Assembly (NCBI RefSeq): GCF_004362805.1
Contig: NZ_SNYF01000006.1
Span: 372,001-436,000 of the forward strand
Length of the DNA stretch: 64,000 nucleotides
From: Algoriphagus boseongensis
GTDB lineage: Bacteria; Bacteroidota; Bacteroidia; Cytophagales; Cyclobacteriaceae
Direction of reading: 5' to 3'
Translations under genes and position numbers: made by a program
Part shown: positions 36,135 through 45,327 of the stretch, piece after piece
Layout: every line of letters begins with the position of its first letter
Position numbering within the stretch: position 1 is the stretch's first letter
Notes under the pieces: model-generated
What the model saw: the letters and a program-made list of their open reading frames with translations, nothing else
What the model was told of the DNA's origin: nothing
The model's database searches: none

Positions 36135-36228
36135 TGATCAGGAATTTGAGTCCGCAAATATCCACCTATACGAGGGATTTAGCAAACTGAGTCTAGTCAT
36201 TAATCCAAGAATAAAAAGAAACAAAATA

Positions 36229-36264
36229 GTTAAACCATTGATTTAAATAGGGTATTGGTTTAAC
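36229..36264. promoter_or_regulatory. Inverted repeat in a divergent upstream region
   Basis: GTTAAACCA (36229-36237) and TGGTTTAAC (36256-36264) are exact inverse copies with an 18-nt spacer, putting half-site centres 27 bp apart. It lies 20 bp before the ATG at 36284. Could be a two-site operator. Confidence 0.45.
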
Positions 36265-36283
36265 TTATACAAAATTTTTAGCC

Positions 36284-36514
36284 ATGAATAGTCTAGTAAT
36301 CGATCTCTTCTTGTGCGGTGTGGCATACGTCATTCTTATTTATTTTGTGGCCACCATGACAAAAAATTCCCTTCGGAAAGGGAATAACCGAAATGACGAT
36401 GGGGATGGGGGAATAGAGAATTTCACTCCTCCTAAGATCGATTTGCCTCCTGGAGTAATCTGGCCCTCAGATGCGCCAAAAAAATCAAAAACTCCTGATC
36501 CAGTCGAGTTTTAA
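36284..36514 (+). CDS. 76-aa single-span membrane protein, function unknown
   Basis: One N-terminal transmembrane helix (VIDLFLCGVAYVILIYFVAT) is followed by a basic spacer (KNSLRKGNNRN), an acidic stretch (DDGDGG) and a Pro-rich tail with TPPKIDLPPGVIWPSDAPKK. No known family recognised. The stop overlaps the convergent fur-type stop by three bases, leaving no intervening terminator. Confidence 0.7.
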   Translation: MNSLVIDLFLCGVAYVILIYFVATMTKNSLRKGNNRNDDGDGGIENFTPPKIDLPPGVIWPSDAPKKSKTPDPVEF

Positions 36515-36924
36515 TGACATTTGTCGCAGACACCCTGGACAAGCAGACTCATTTCTTTTTTCTCAAAACCTCGAGGCAACTTCACTTGAGGCAATAAAAT
36601 GTCTTCCAGACAGGTGGTTTCCCCACAAATTTCACATTTGAAATGTACGTGTTCGTGGCTGTGATCGTGCTCACTTTCCCCATGAGCACAAAGCGCATAC
36701 TTGGTTGCTCCTCCATCATCCAGAACTTTGTGGATCAAGTCCTTTTCCAAAAAGGTCTTCAGGGTTCGATAGATGGTTACCCGGTCAAAATTTTCCTTTA
36801 GAGATTCTTCTAAATCAGAATGGGATAGAGCCACATTCTTTTCCAAGAATTCATTGATGATTTTCAGTCTGCTATCAGTAATTCTAAGCTGATGACTTTG
36901 GAGAATGTGAACAGGGCTATTCAT
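36511..36924 (-). CDS. Fur-family transcriptional regulator
   Basis: A 137-aa Fur/Zur/PerR-type repressor. The winged helix covers residues ~15-80 (SRLKIINEFLEKNVALSHSD; RVTIYRTLKTFLEKDLIHKV). The dimerisation domain carries HDHSHEHVHFKCEIC and CDKCH, i.e. a structural Cys4 zinc site (CEIC with CDKC) and a His-rich regulatory site. Zur or Fur cannot be separated from sequence. ATG at 36924 chosen: the extra 14 upstream residues are hydrophobic and unlike the family. The metalloprotease terminator lies just upstream at 36967-36995. Confidence 0.9.
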   Translation of the reverse strand: MNSPVHILQSHQLRITDSRLKIINEFLEKNVALSHSDLEESLKENFDRVTIYRTLKTFLEKDLIHKVLDDGGATKYALCAHGESEHDHSHEHVHFKCEICGETTCLEDILLPQVKLPRGFEKKEMSLLVQGVCDKCH

Positions 36925-36966
36925 GGGATGTAATTGGTTCAAAAATAACCCAAAAAATGAAAGCAT

Positions 36967-36995
36967 AAAAAAAGGGTGCCCGATTGAGCACCCTT
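36967..36995 (-). terminator. Intrinsic terminator of the metalloprotease gene
   Basis: AAGGGTGC (36972-36979) pairs with GCACCCTT (36988-36995). A-tract at 36967-36973 becomes the U-tract on the minus strand. Confidence 0.88.
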
Positions 36996-37002
36996 CTGTT
37001 AT

Positions 37003-39549
37003 TTATTCTCCGGAATACTCAGAGATTATTTTATTGACTCTTGTGAGCGCTTCTTCCAGGTGAAGTTTGCTCATACGGTCTGAAGTTCTTCCAATTGCAC
37101 CTCTGATTTGAGATTGAAGGGTTTTCAATTCTCCCAAGGCCATTGGACGAATATCAGATTGAGAAGCATTGATCTGAGGACCTGCGAAAGCTCTAAACTG
37201 AGCTGGTAGATTTGGCTCACTACCGGTTAGCAAGGTCTCCAATCTTTCGATATGGGCTCTTTGCAAAGCTCTTCTATGCACATCGATTGTTCTTCCTGAA
37301 GGAAGTTCTGTCCAGATTCCTTTTCTCAAGTCATCGAATAGCTCAGTGATTTTGTAGGCTTCATTGCCATTCAAAGCTTCATTTTCGATCACTCTTCCAA
37401 GTCTTCCCCACTCCAAAATGCCGTTAAGGGTAGTGACCTGAATTCCTCGGATTCTTTCCAAAGCTCCAAAATCTCCGATTCTGGAAATGATTTGCTCATC
37501 CATCATCCACTCAGGAGTAGCAAATAGCTCTTTGTTTAAGAATTCAACCGCGGACTTTTGAATGTCTTTTGAAGTATGGGTATAAACTGCCTCATTTTGA
37601 CCTGCAGACTTATACACTTCCATCACACCACCTACATTGGTTCTTACGTGACCCATGTATCGGTTAAATTGGCCAATTACCTGACCATACATTTCAGATA
37701 GGTCTGAATAGTCTTTGAAAGGCTTGTTTTCTTCAGCAGTCCATTCGATCAAGTTTGGAAGGATTCTCTTCAGGTTCTTGATACCATAATCAGATGCCTT
37801 CATGGCATTGTCTCCCAAATCTTCAGATTGAGTCGTTGGGTCGTAATTATTTCCCTGACGACCATATCTGTAAACTGGATCGCCTTTTTTGTCTAGGATC
37901 CACTTGTCCAAAGTAGGAAGTTCATCCTCTGGAGTTTTGGCATCTAGGATAGGTCTATAACCCCAAGCAATCGCATACTTATCGTAAGGTCCTACGTCAG
38001 GCATCAAGCTTACACCTTTATCTTCTGGTTGGGCAATGTAGTTAAATCTCGCATAATCCATGATAGATGGAGCAGTTCCCATTGCCTTGGTGAATTCTGG
38101 ATCACGAAGTTTTTCAACTGGGTAAGCTACTGAAGAAGCGAAATTGTGAGGCAAGCCTAAAGTATGTCCTACTTCGTGAGCAGATACAAAACGAATCAAT
38201 CGGCCCATCACCTCATCATCAAACTTTACTTTTCTTGCATCAGGGTTGATAGCTGCAGTCTGGATAAAGAACCAGTTTCTCAACAAGTTCATTACGTTGT
38301 GATACCATCCGATATCAGATTCGATAATTTCACCAGATCTTGGGTCAGATACGTGTGGTCCGTATGCATTTTGGATATCTGATGCGAAATATCTGATTAC
38401 AGAATATCGGGCATCTTCTGGACTCCAGGTAGGATCTTCCTCAGGGCTTGGAGCTTCTTTAGCAATAATTGCATTCTTGAAGCCAGCAGCTTCAAATGCT
38501 TTTTGCCAATCTTCTACCCCTTGCTTCAAATATGGCACCCATTTCTTTGGAGTGGCTGGATCGATGTAATAAACGATAGGCTTAACTGGCTCTACCAATT
38601 CACCTCTTTTGAATTTTTCAACATCTTCTGGCTTCACTTCCAATCTCCAACGATCCAAGTATCTTCTGGAAGTAGCTCTTTGCTCATCAGCTCCATAGTC
38701 TACATAAGAGCGTGCAAACCAACCCACTCGTCTATCAGCCAAACGCTGCTTCATTGGCTCCTTTGGAAGAAGGATCATAGAAGCATTCATTTCTAAAGTG
38801 ATTAAACCTGTTGCACTGTTTGAAGGTGGTTCAGCAGCAGCATAGGTTAATACATATCTGGCCTCGATGTTGATTGGATAAGAATTGACATGAACGATGT
38901 AAGAACGTTCAGCATCCAATCTGGAAACTTTGTATTGAGTTCTGGAGGATCTCTCCATTCCCAAAGCCTGATTGTCCTTGGTGAATAGATCAGTCGCCTC
39001 GATCACAGTTCCTGTAGAATCAGTTCCTCTAGATTTTACGGAAAATTTTTGAAGGATAGGCTCTAGGTTGGATGCCTTTACAGCAAGGGAAATTGGTAAG
39101 GAGTCAGCTGCGAAATTGTTCACAGAAACTACTTTCAAAAGGACATCATCATTGTTCTTTTCCCATCTTACCATCAGGTTGTTGGTGTTTTCACCACCGT
39201 AACCCAAACCGTTGGCAGTTTTGGCAATTCGGACTACCATGAGCATATCCCTTCCAAAAAGTGAATCAGGGATTTCGTAGAAGTATTTGTCTTCTAATTC
39301 ATGGACTTTGAATAGGCCCGCTTTGGTCTTGGCTTTAGCCGTAATTACCTCTTTGTAAGGTTTCGGACCATTGTTATTCCCGCCATTTTGTGGACGAGCT
39401 GGGGCTGCGGGTGCAGCAGCAGGAGCGGCCTTTTCGTCTTTTTTCTTTTTTTTCTGGGCAAAAGAATCCTCACTCATAAGCAAGGCTCCCATCACTCCAA
39501 AAACAAATAAGGATCTCCTTAGTAATTTGGGTAGTGTTTTATTCCTCAT
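37003..39549 (-). CDS. Secreted zinc metalloprotease (DUF5117/DUF5118/DUF4953-type)
   Basis: An 848-aa exported zinc protease. Signal peptide ends near SEDSFAQ and is followed by a Lys- and Ala/Pro-rich low-complexity linker (KKKKKDEKAAPAAAPAAPA). DUF5118-like and DUF5117-like regions precede a metzincin-type active site HEVGHTLGLPHNF (H458, E459, H462, H468) with SIMDYARFNY as the Met-turn-like segment. Size and order fit the family that is very common in Bacteroidota; substrates unknown. ATG at 39549 fits the signal peptide. Arg codons are mainly AGA, suggesting good expression. Confidence 0.92.
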   Translation of the reverse strand: MRNKTLPKLLRRSLFVFGVMGALLMSEDSFAQKKKKKDEKAAPAAAPAAPARPQNGGNNNGPKPYKEVITAKAKTKAGLFKVHELEDKYFYEIPDSLFGRDMLMVVRIAKTANGLGYGGENTNNLMVRWEKNNDDVLLKVVSVNNFAADSLPISLAVKASNLEPILQKFSVKSRGTDSTGTVIEATDLFTKDNQALGMERSSRTQYKVSRLDAERSYIVHVNSYPINIEARYVLTYAAAEPPSNSATGLITLEMNASMILLPKEPMKQRLADRRVGWFARSYVDYGADEQRATSRRYLDRWRLEVKPEDVEKFKRGELVEPVKPIVYYIDPATPKKWVPYLKQGVEDWQKAFEAAGFKNAIIAKEAPSPEEDPTWSPEDARYSVIRYFASDIQNAYGPHVSDPRSGEIIESDIGWYHNVMNLLRNWFFIQTAAINPDARKVKFDDEVMGRLIRFVSAHEVGHTLGLPHNFASSVAYPVEKLRDPEFTKAMGTAPSIMDYARFNYIAQPEDKGVSLMPDVGPYDKYAIAWGYRPILDAKTPEDELPTLDKWILDKKGDPVYRYGRQGNNYDPTTQSEDLGDNAMKASDYGIKNLKRILPNLIEWTAEENKPFKDYSDLSEMYGQVIGQFNRYMGHVRTNVGGVMEVYKSAGQNEAVYTHTSKDIQKSAVEFLNKELFATPEWMMDEQIISRIGDFGALERIRGIQVTTLNGILEWGRLGRVIENEALNGNEAYKITELFDDLRKGIWTELPSGRTIDVHRRALQRAHIERLETLLTGSEPNLPAQFRAFAGPQINASQSDIRPMALGELKTLQSQIRGAIGRTSDRMSKLHLEEALTRVNKIISEYSGE

Positions 39550-39652
39550 ATAAATATCAGTTTGTGGAAATAAAGTAACTTCCATTCACGTGGAATTGGA
39601 GTTAGTCAAACTTCTTTTTTTATAAGCGGTTTTATCTTCAAATCAAAGGCAA

Positions 39653-40771
39653 TTGGAACCCCATAAAATTAAGGTAATAGTAATAGGAGGAGGCTTGGCG
39701 GGATTAGTATCGTCCATCTTGCTGGCCAAAAAAGGAGTTGAAGTACATCTCATTGAGAAAAAGGCCTATCCTTTTCACAGGGTTTGCGGAGAATATCTTT
39801 CCAATGAAGCGCTGGAATTCTTGAAAAAACATGGGCTTATTCCAGAGAGAAATGACATCCCGCAAATCAAGACCTTTGAGTTAAGCGATACCAAGGGAAA
39901 TATTTCCAGGATTCCATTGGATTTGGGAGGATTTGGAATCAGCAGGTATATTCTGGACGAATGGATGTACCAAAAAGCCCTACAAGATGGAGTTCAAATT
40001 CGAACTTCGACTCAAGTCAACGAAATCGAATACCTCAAAAAAGAGGACCAATTTGTTTTAACTCTTTCTGACCATTCTAGTCTCAGGGCTGATTTTGTGA
40101 TTGGAGCCCATGGCAAGCGGAGTAAGCTGGATAAAAGACTGAAAAGGGAATTTATAGAAAAGAGAAGCCCTTATTTAGGAGTGAAATACCACATCCGAAC
40201 TGAGTTTGACCGGGATTGTGTGGCTTTGTATAATTTTCATGGAGGCTATTGTGGGCTAAATGCCATTGAAGACGGCAAATTCAACCTTTGTTATCTGGGA
40301 GATCGAAATCAGCTCAGGCAATATGGTTCTGTGGAGGCCATGGAAAATGAGGTGTTATTCAAAAACCCCATACTCAAAAAAATCTGGGAATCCAGCGAAT
40401 TCATTTTCGAAAAACCAGAAGTAATCACCGAGATCAATTTTGAACCCAAAAGTCCTGTAGAAAATCACGTGCTGATGGCAGGTGATTCAGCAGGATTGAT
40501 TACCCCGCTTTGTGGAAATGGAATGGCAATGGCCATCCATGCAGGAAAATTGGCTGCCGAGGCGATCATCTATGGCAAATCCAGACTAGAAGTAGAAGAA
40601 ATGTATCGGTCCAACTGGAAAGATGAATTCGAAAAAAGGCTTTGGGTTGGACGACAGGCACAGAAACTTTTTGGCTCAGGAAAATCCTCAGGCTTTGCCC
40701 GGAAACTAATCCAAACTTTTCCTCCCCTTGCTAAAATTATTATCCGAAATACCCATGGCAAACCCTTTTGA
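39653..40771 (+). CDS. FAD-dependent oxidoreductase (geranylgeranyl reductase / phenolic-lipid hydroxylase-like)
   Basis: A 372-aa flavoprotein. The Rossmann dinucleotide motif is VIVIGGGLAGLVSSILLAKK with E-ending strand HLIEKK. The family segment HRVCGEYLSNEALEFL resembles the cysteine-containing motif of geranylgeranyl reductase-type enzymes. A second FAD motif GDSAGLITPLCGNGMAMAIHAGKLAAE (in parts) is near residue 280. No ATG precedes the FAD motif, so TTG at 39653 is used. Next to UbiA, type III PKS and methyltransferase genes, it probably hydroxylates or reduces the same phenolic or isoprenoid product. Confidence 0.85.
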   Translation: MEPHKIKVIVIGGGLAGLVSSILLAKKGVEVHLIEKKAYPFHRVCGEYLSNEALEFLKKHGLIPERNDIPQIKTFELSDTKGNISRIPLDLGGFGISRYILDEWMYQKALQDGVQIRTSTQVNEIEYLKKEDQFVLTLSDHSSLRADFVIGAHGKRSKLDKRLKREFIEKRSPYLGVKYHIRTEFDRDCVALYNFHGGYCGLNAIEDGKFNLCYLGDRNQLRQYGSVEAMENEVLFKNPILKKIWESSEFIFEKPEVITEINFEPKSPVENHVLMAGDSAGLITPLCGNGMAMAIHAGKLAAEAIIYGKSRLEVEEMYRSNWKDEFEKRLWVGRQAQKLFGSGKSSGFARKLIQTFPPLAKIIIRNTHGKPF

Positions 40772-41665
40772 TCAGTAGTTCATGACTTGCATGATCTGGG
40801 TATTTTCTAGGAAATAATAAATAAAAAAGGCATTCAGGGCGATGGCCGAAATGGAATTCATTCCCATTGCCCAGGAATAATTCGCGTAGGCTTCATTTTT
40901 TCGAATGAACACAAACCAGATCAAGAAGAAGACTAGGATTGGTGCCATGGCGCTAAGGTAGGTCCAGATGATATAATCCTGACTTCTGCTCATAAAATAC
41001 CAGATGAAACCTGCTCCGGTAAGCGTAAAGAGTAGGGATGAAAAAACGAATGTTCCTTGAATCCCTAATTTGATGCTTAGGGTTTTGTCACCTCGTTTGG
41101 AGTCTTCCTTGTGTTGATAGACTTGAGTCAAAGGATAATTTCCCCAAAGCATTAAGCTGGTCAGAAATCCGGGAATTGCTACGTGAGGTTTTATAAAAAC
41201 TCCCCAGTCCAAGTCACTCAATCCTGCATAGGCCATCGCAAAAGTGAAATATCCTTGAAAAAACCCTGCGATTATCCAGCTCAGCCATGGGTATTTTTTT
41301 AGTCGAATACTTGGGTGACTATAAGCCATGCTTACTAACCCATAGACGGCTAGCATGAGTCCAAAATTTAGACTGATCAATCCACCCAAGATTAAGGCAA
41401 TTACAAAAAACGCCTGTGCTACCCAATACAAATCCGGAGTCACTTTGGGGGGATGTTTAAGACCGCCTATGCTCTCCTCATCCTTGTCAAAATAACTGTT
41501 ATACCCGTTGCTTGAAGGATATAGAAATAGATGAAGCGCAAGAAAAACCAGTAATAAGCGGGTCTCATTTAGGTTTGGAGTCAAGGCCAAAGCAAAAAAG
41601 AAAACTGGCATCAAAAACAGGGAAAAAGGAATTCGAAGATGCTTGAGCGTGGATAAGGAGATCAT
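40772..41665 (-). CDS. UbiA-family prenyltransferase
   Basis: A 297-aa integral membrane protein with about eight hydrophobic segments. The two Asp-rich regions of UbiA are recognisable but divergent: NGYNSYFDKDEESIGG (first motif) and YQHKEDSKRGDKTLSIKLG (second motif). It should join an isoprenoid diphosphate to an aromatic or other acceptor at the membrane. Its stop directly abuts the stop of the FAD oxidoreductase, and its start is 91 bp from the divergent type III PKS. The order suggests one pathway, but the product is unknown. Confidence 0.8.
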   Translation of the reverse strand: MISLSTLKHLRIPFSLFLMPVFFFALALTPNLNETRLLLVFLALHLFLYPSSNGYNSYFDKDEESIGGLKHPPKVTPDLYWVAQAFFVIALILGGLISLNFGLMLAVYGLVSMAYSHPSIRLKKYPWLSWIIAGFFQGYFTFAMAYAGLSDLDWGVFIKPHVAIPGFLTSLMLWGNYPLTQVYQHKEDSKRGDKTLSIKLGIQGTFVFSSLLFTLTGAGFIWYFMSRSQDYIIWTYLSAMAPILVFFLIWFVFIRKNEAYANYSWAMGMNSISAIALNAFFIYYFLENTQIMQVMNY

Positions 41666-41756
41666 GCGAATATTTTGTGGAAATAATAACCTTAGTCAAG
41701 GTCATTGGTTTTCTAAGAGTTGATCCAATATAGAAATATTCACGTAACTTGATTTT

Positions 41757-42836
41757 ATGAATTCCAGCATAGTCAGTATCGGACTTGCCAACCCAGGAAC
41801 ACCCATCGCCCAGTCAGAAATTTCAAATTTCATGCAGTTGGCTCATGGGCTGAATGCCGAGGAAAGTCGAAAATTGAGTTTTTTATATAAAATGTCTGGG
41901 ATCGATTTCCGGCATAGCGTTCTTCAGGATTTTCAAAAATCTGATTACAAGGATTTTGAATTTTTCCCGGCAAATGAGACCCTTTCTCCTTTTCCCGGCA
42001 CCAAATCCAGAATGGAAGTCTTCCAGAAACATGCCCCAGATTTGGCTGCCGAGGCCGCAATGTCCTGTTTGGAAAAAGTAGGCGTTGCAGCTAATGAGAT
42101 CACCCATCTGATTTTGGTTTCCTGCACAGGCATGGTAGCTCCGGGTGTGGAACTTCAGTTGATCGAAAGATTAGGCTTAGATCAAACTGTGGAGCGGTAT
42201 TGCATTCACTTTATGGGCTGTTATGCAGCTTTTACCGGACTTAAGCTTGCGGATAAAATTCTTCGAGCCGAACCAGAAGCAAGGGTTTTGGTGGTTACAG
42301 TGGAATTATGCACGCTACATTTTCAGCAAGAATTCACTGAGGACAATGTTTTGGCCAACTCCCTTTTTGGAGACGGAGCAGCAGCGGCTTTGGTACAGAA
42401 TGATTCTCAAGGGCTAAAAATCCAATCCTATTTGAGTCAAGTGCTTTGGGAGGGCAAGCAAGACATGGCGTGGGCGATCGGGGATTTTGGCTTTGAAATG
42501 AAATTAAGCAAGTACATTCCCGGGCTTTTGGATCAAGGGGTCAGGAAGCTGAATGAATTGTTTGAAATGAAATTTGGCCTGAGCCAAATCCGAAATTTCG
42601 CCATCCATCCAGGTGGAAAACAGATCCTTCAAAAAGTGCAGGAGGCCTTCGGCTTGCCTGATGAAATAAATACCCATGCCCGGGAAGTTCTTCGGAAATT
42701 TGGAAACATGTCCTCTTCGACCATCTTATTTTTACTTCATCGAATGCTTCATGCTGAGGAAATTCAGGGAGATATTTTAGCCATGGGATTTGGTCCAGGC
42801 TTGACTTTAGAGACACTTCATCTCAAGAAACGATGA
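41757..42836 (+). CDS. Type III polyketide synthase (chalcone/stilbene synthase-like)
   Basis: A 359-aa thiolase-fold homodimer-type synthase. The catalytic triad is intact: Cys155 (HFMGCYAAFTG), His284 (FAIHPGGKQIL) and Asn317 (GNMSSSTILF). Bacterial members make alkylresorcinols, alkylpyrones or phloroglucinol from malonyl-CoA, sometimes with long acyl starters; which applies here cannot be told. The length equals the family norm. The stop overlaps the start of the methyltransferase by 4 nt (ATGA), showing translational coupling. Confidence 0.93.
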   Translation: MNSSIVSIGLANPGTPIAQSEISNFMQLAHGLNAEESRKLSFLYKMSGIDFRHSVLQDFQKSDYKDFEFFPANETLSPFPGTKSRMEVFQKHAPDLAAEAAMSCLEKVGVAANEITHLILVSCTGMVAPGVELQLIERLGLDQTVERYCIHFMGCYAAFTGLKLADKILRAEPEARVLVVTVELCTLHFQQEFTEDNVLANSLFGDGAAAALVQNDSQGLKIQSYLSQVLWEGKQDMAWAIGDFGFEMKLSKYIPGLLDQGVRKLNELFEMKFGLSQIRNFAIHPGGKQILQKVQEAFGLPDEINTHAREVLRKFGNMSSSTILFLLHRMLHAEEIQGDILAMGFGPGLTLETLHLKKR

Positions 42837-43540
42837 GCATTTTCTCCCAAAGAAGCACGCAAAAAGAACTGATGGATGACCTGGATTGCTCAGGTCCTGT
42901 CTTGGAGCAAACGCTGAGGGAACTCAAAACAATCAATCGCTGGCTGGGAGGAAATCATGTGACCACCAATGGTATCCGAAAAATTTTAAAAAAGAAAAAA
43001 GTCCAAACTTCCTATGAGGTTACTGACTTGGGATGTGGTGGAGGAGATATGATTCAAGTGATGGACCATTGGGCAAAAAAGGCTAGAATCCCCATGAAAT
43101 TCCTCGGAATAGACGCCAATAGGAACATTATTGAGCTGGCAAAGGTTAGACAAAAAGAAATCGGAAATGCCCGATGGGAAGTGTGCAATGTTTTTGACCC
43201 TGATTTTTCAAAAGAAAAAACAGATTTGGTCACCTGCACTTTGTTTACCCATCATTTCACTGACCAGGAATTGGTCGGGATTTTAAAAGCCTCAAGGGAA
43301 AAAGCTAGACTTGGCCTGGTGATAAACGATCTCCATCGTCATCCTTTTGCCTATTACAGCATCAAATGGCTAACCCGTTTTTTTTCTCGGTCTCCTATGG
43401 TTCAGCATGACGCAGCCCTTTCAGTTTTGAGGAGTTTTTCTAGGAAAGACTGGGAAAAAATTCTCCAAGAATCGGGAATTGAAAAATTCAAAATTCGTTG
43501 GTTTTGGGCTTTCCGTTGGCAAATTTGTATTGAATTTTAA
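42833..43540 (+). CDS. SAM-dependent class I methyltransferase
   Basis: A 235-aa Rossmann-type methyltransferase. Motif I is VTDLGCGGGDMIQVM, motif II includes FLGIDANRNIIELA, and motif III is DLVTCTLFTHHFTD. Position behind the type III PKS with a 4-nt overlap mirrors the SrsA-SrsB or BpsA-BpsB pairs that methylate phenolic lipids, so O- or C-methylation of the PKS product is likely (inference). N-terminal 60 residues are helical and Lys-rich. Confidence 0.88.
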   Translation: MSIFSQRSTQKELMDDLDCSGPVLEQTLRELKTINRWLGGNHVTTNGIRKILKKKKVQTSYEVTDLGCGGGDMIQVMDHWAKKARIPMKFLGIDANRNIIELAKVRQKEIGNARWEVCNVFDPDFSKEKTDLVTCTLFTHHFTDQELVGILKASREKARLGLVINDLHRHPFAYYSIKWLTRFFSRSPMVQHDAALSVLRSFSRKDWEKILQESGIEKFKIRWFWAFRWQICIEF

Positions 43541-43562
43541 TCTAAAACCTTTCATTTAAACT

Positions 43563-44387
43563 ATGGAATTATCTCCAGAAACTATCAAATCACTTTTAGA
43601 CCAAGGGATCCAATTAGCCTATAAAATTGTCCCTTCACTCATTTATGCCTTATTATTTTATCTAGTAGGTCGATTCTTTGTCAAAAAACTATTAAAAGGC
43701 TTTCAGCTAATTCTTGAGAAAAGAGAGGTAAATCCTTCGCTTAATACTTTTTTGGTCGGTCTTGTAAAGGCGCTCTTATTTGTATCTCTTTTCATCGGGA
43801 TTGCCACCATTTTAGGTGTGCCGATGTCCTCATTCCTTGCAATTTTAGGTGCGGCAGGTTTGGCTATTGGTTTGGCTTTGCAGGGCTCACTTTCCAATTT
43901 TGCAGGTGGAGTTTTGATCTTGTTGTTTAAGCCATTTAAGGTGGATGATGTAATTATCGGTCAAGGCCATACCGGGAAAGTTAGCAAGATTGATATCCTG
44001 TATACTCACCTTTTAACTTTTGATAATCGAGAAGTGGTAATCCCAAATGGTAATCTGGCAAATTCTGACGTGGTAAATATCACTGCGCAACCCAATAGGA
44101 GAGTAGATATGAATGTGGGAGTTGCTTACAGCACAGACTTGAAAAAAGCTAGAGAAGTAATTCTGGGAATTTTAAAGTCAGATGAGCGTGTACATGCAGA
44201 TCCAGAACCGGTGGTTTGGTTGAATAATTTTGGAGACAGCTCGCTAGACTTGGTTGTAAGAGCTTGGACAGATCGTGACAATGTTTGGCCAGTATACTTT
44301 GAGACCATGGAAAAAATCAAATCTGAATTCGAGAAAAACACCATCGAAATTCCATTCCCTCAGCGGGTTATGCATCAAATTAAATAA
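43563..44387 (+). CDS. MscS-type mechanosensitive channel
   Basis: A 274-aa small-conductance channel. Three N-terminal transmembrane helices precede the pore-lining TM3 signature (LGAAGLAIGLALQGSLSNFAGG), then the MscS beta-domain (FKVDDVIIGQGHTGKVSKIDILYTHLLTFDNREVVIPNG in parts) and the mixed C-terminal domain. Length close to E. coli MscS (286 aa). It releases solutes on hypo-osmotic shock. The gene starts 22 bp after the methyltransferase but shares no functional link with it. Confidence 0.93.
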   Translation: MELSPETIKSLLDQGIQLAYKIVPSLIYALLFYLVGRFFVKKLLKGFQLILEKREVNPSLNTFLVGLVKALLFVSLFIGIATILGVPMSSFLAILGAAGLAIGLALQGSLSNFAGGVLILLFKPFKVDDVIIGQGHTGKVSKIDILYTHLLTFDNREVVIPNGNLANSDVVNITAQPNRRVDMNVGVAYSTDLKKAREVILGILKSDERVHADPEPVVWLNNFGDSSLDLVVRAWTDRDNVWPVYFETMEKIKSEFEKNTIEIPFPQRVMHQIK

Positions 44388-44388
44388 C

Positions 44389-44419
44389 AAAAAAGGGGTT
44401 CATTTTGAACCCCTTTTTT
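44389..44419. terminator. Bidirectional terminator with perfect 14-bp stem
   Basis: AAAAAAGGGGTTCA (44389-44402) pairs exactly with TGAACCCCTTTTTT (44406-44419) around TTT. It lies between the MscS gene and the convergent lipoprotein gene. Confidence 0.93.
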
Positions 44420-44421
44420 GT

Positions 44422-45270
44422 TTAAGACCTTGGTAAGGTCACCGTTTTTGTTTCTCCGTTTGCAGTGATGGTCACTTCTTTGTCGCAGCCAGTTTCTCCG
44501 AAATCAATGGTCATTTTTTCTCTGCCTTGAACCTGAATTTGTAGGATTCCCTTACTGGGAACGCGTATTCCGGATTTGATGCATCGTTCAAAGAAAACCA
44601 GAGGACTGGTGATTTCAGAGACAAATTCATTCCCATTTCTATTTTTGCCCTTACTTCCACCGGTGATCACATACATCACTCCTCGTTCGGAGTTGGGTAA
44701 AAACACCTTCTTAGTATGCCTTGCTTCGAAGGTTCGGAAAGTTCCGTCTGGCCAGGTGATTTTTCCCCCTTCTACTACCGTTTTGAAAGTGAAGAATTTG
44801 TCATTTTCATTGAATCCTTCATTGGTTACTACCCGGATACCTTCGATCTTTCTTTCATCCACATAGTAGTTTTCGAATCGGGTAGTGATTTTAGTTCCAG
44901 GCGTCCAATATCTCCCTGTGTAGGTTACGATGATTTTACCTTTTCTTACCACTCCTCTCGGGCTGGTGCATCCCTCTCCGAAGTCGATGATCATTTTCTT
45001 TTCACCCGGCATCCAAGTGATGGATACTTTTTCACAAAGGTCCTCCTCCATGGTGACCAAAGTGCGGTCAGTAAAGCCATTTCTTTGAAAACCAGTCAGT
45101 GTTACATCATCGATGTCTTCCAAGGTTGCAGTCAGGTCTACTTCTTGGGCCGTTTCATTTGTTTCTTCCAGCTGGGGAGTAGGGGAGGTATCCTCATTTT
45201 GGCAGGACGAAATAATCCAGAGCCCGAATGTGAGCAAAAGGATTGATTGGGAAAGATGCTTTAGCTTCAT
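44422..45270 (-). CDS. Lipoprotein, paralogue of the one at 46059
   Basis: A 282-aa predicted lipoprotein (signal LLLTFGLWIISSC, Cys about residue 22). Beta-rich domain with CEKVSITWMPGEKKMIIDFGEGC, GVVRKGKIIVTYTGRYW, FENYYVDERKIEGIRVV and the closing MTIDFGETGCDKEVTI. Matching segments occur in the same order in the lipoprotein at 46059-46889. Repeated paired Cys residues may form disulfides. Function unknown. Separated from its paralogue by a nitroreductase gene on the same strand. Confidence 0.78.
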   Translation of the reverse strand: MKLKHLSQSILLLTFGLWIISSCQNEDTSPTPQLEETNETAQEVDLTATLEDIDDVTLTGFQRNGFTDRTLVTMEEDLCEKVSITWMPGEKKMIIDFGEGCTSPRGVVRKGKIIVTYTGRYWTPGTKITTRFENYYVDERKIEGIRVVTNEGFNENDKFFTFKTVVEGGKITWPDGTFRTFEARHTKKVFLPNSERGVMYVITGGSKGKNRNGNEFVSEITSPLVFFERCIKSGIRVPSKGILQIQVQGREKMTIDFGETGCDKEVTITANGETKTVTLPRS

Positions 45271-45327
45271 GGTAGATAGATTTAGATTAGTAAAAACATC
45301 CTTTTGATTCCAAATTGGCACCAAGGT

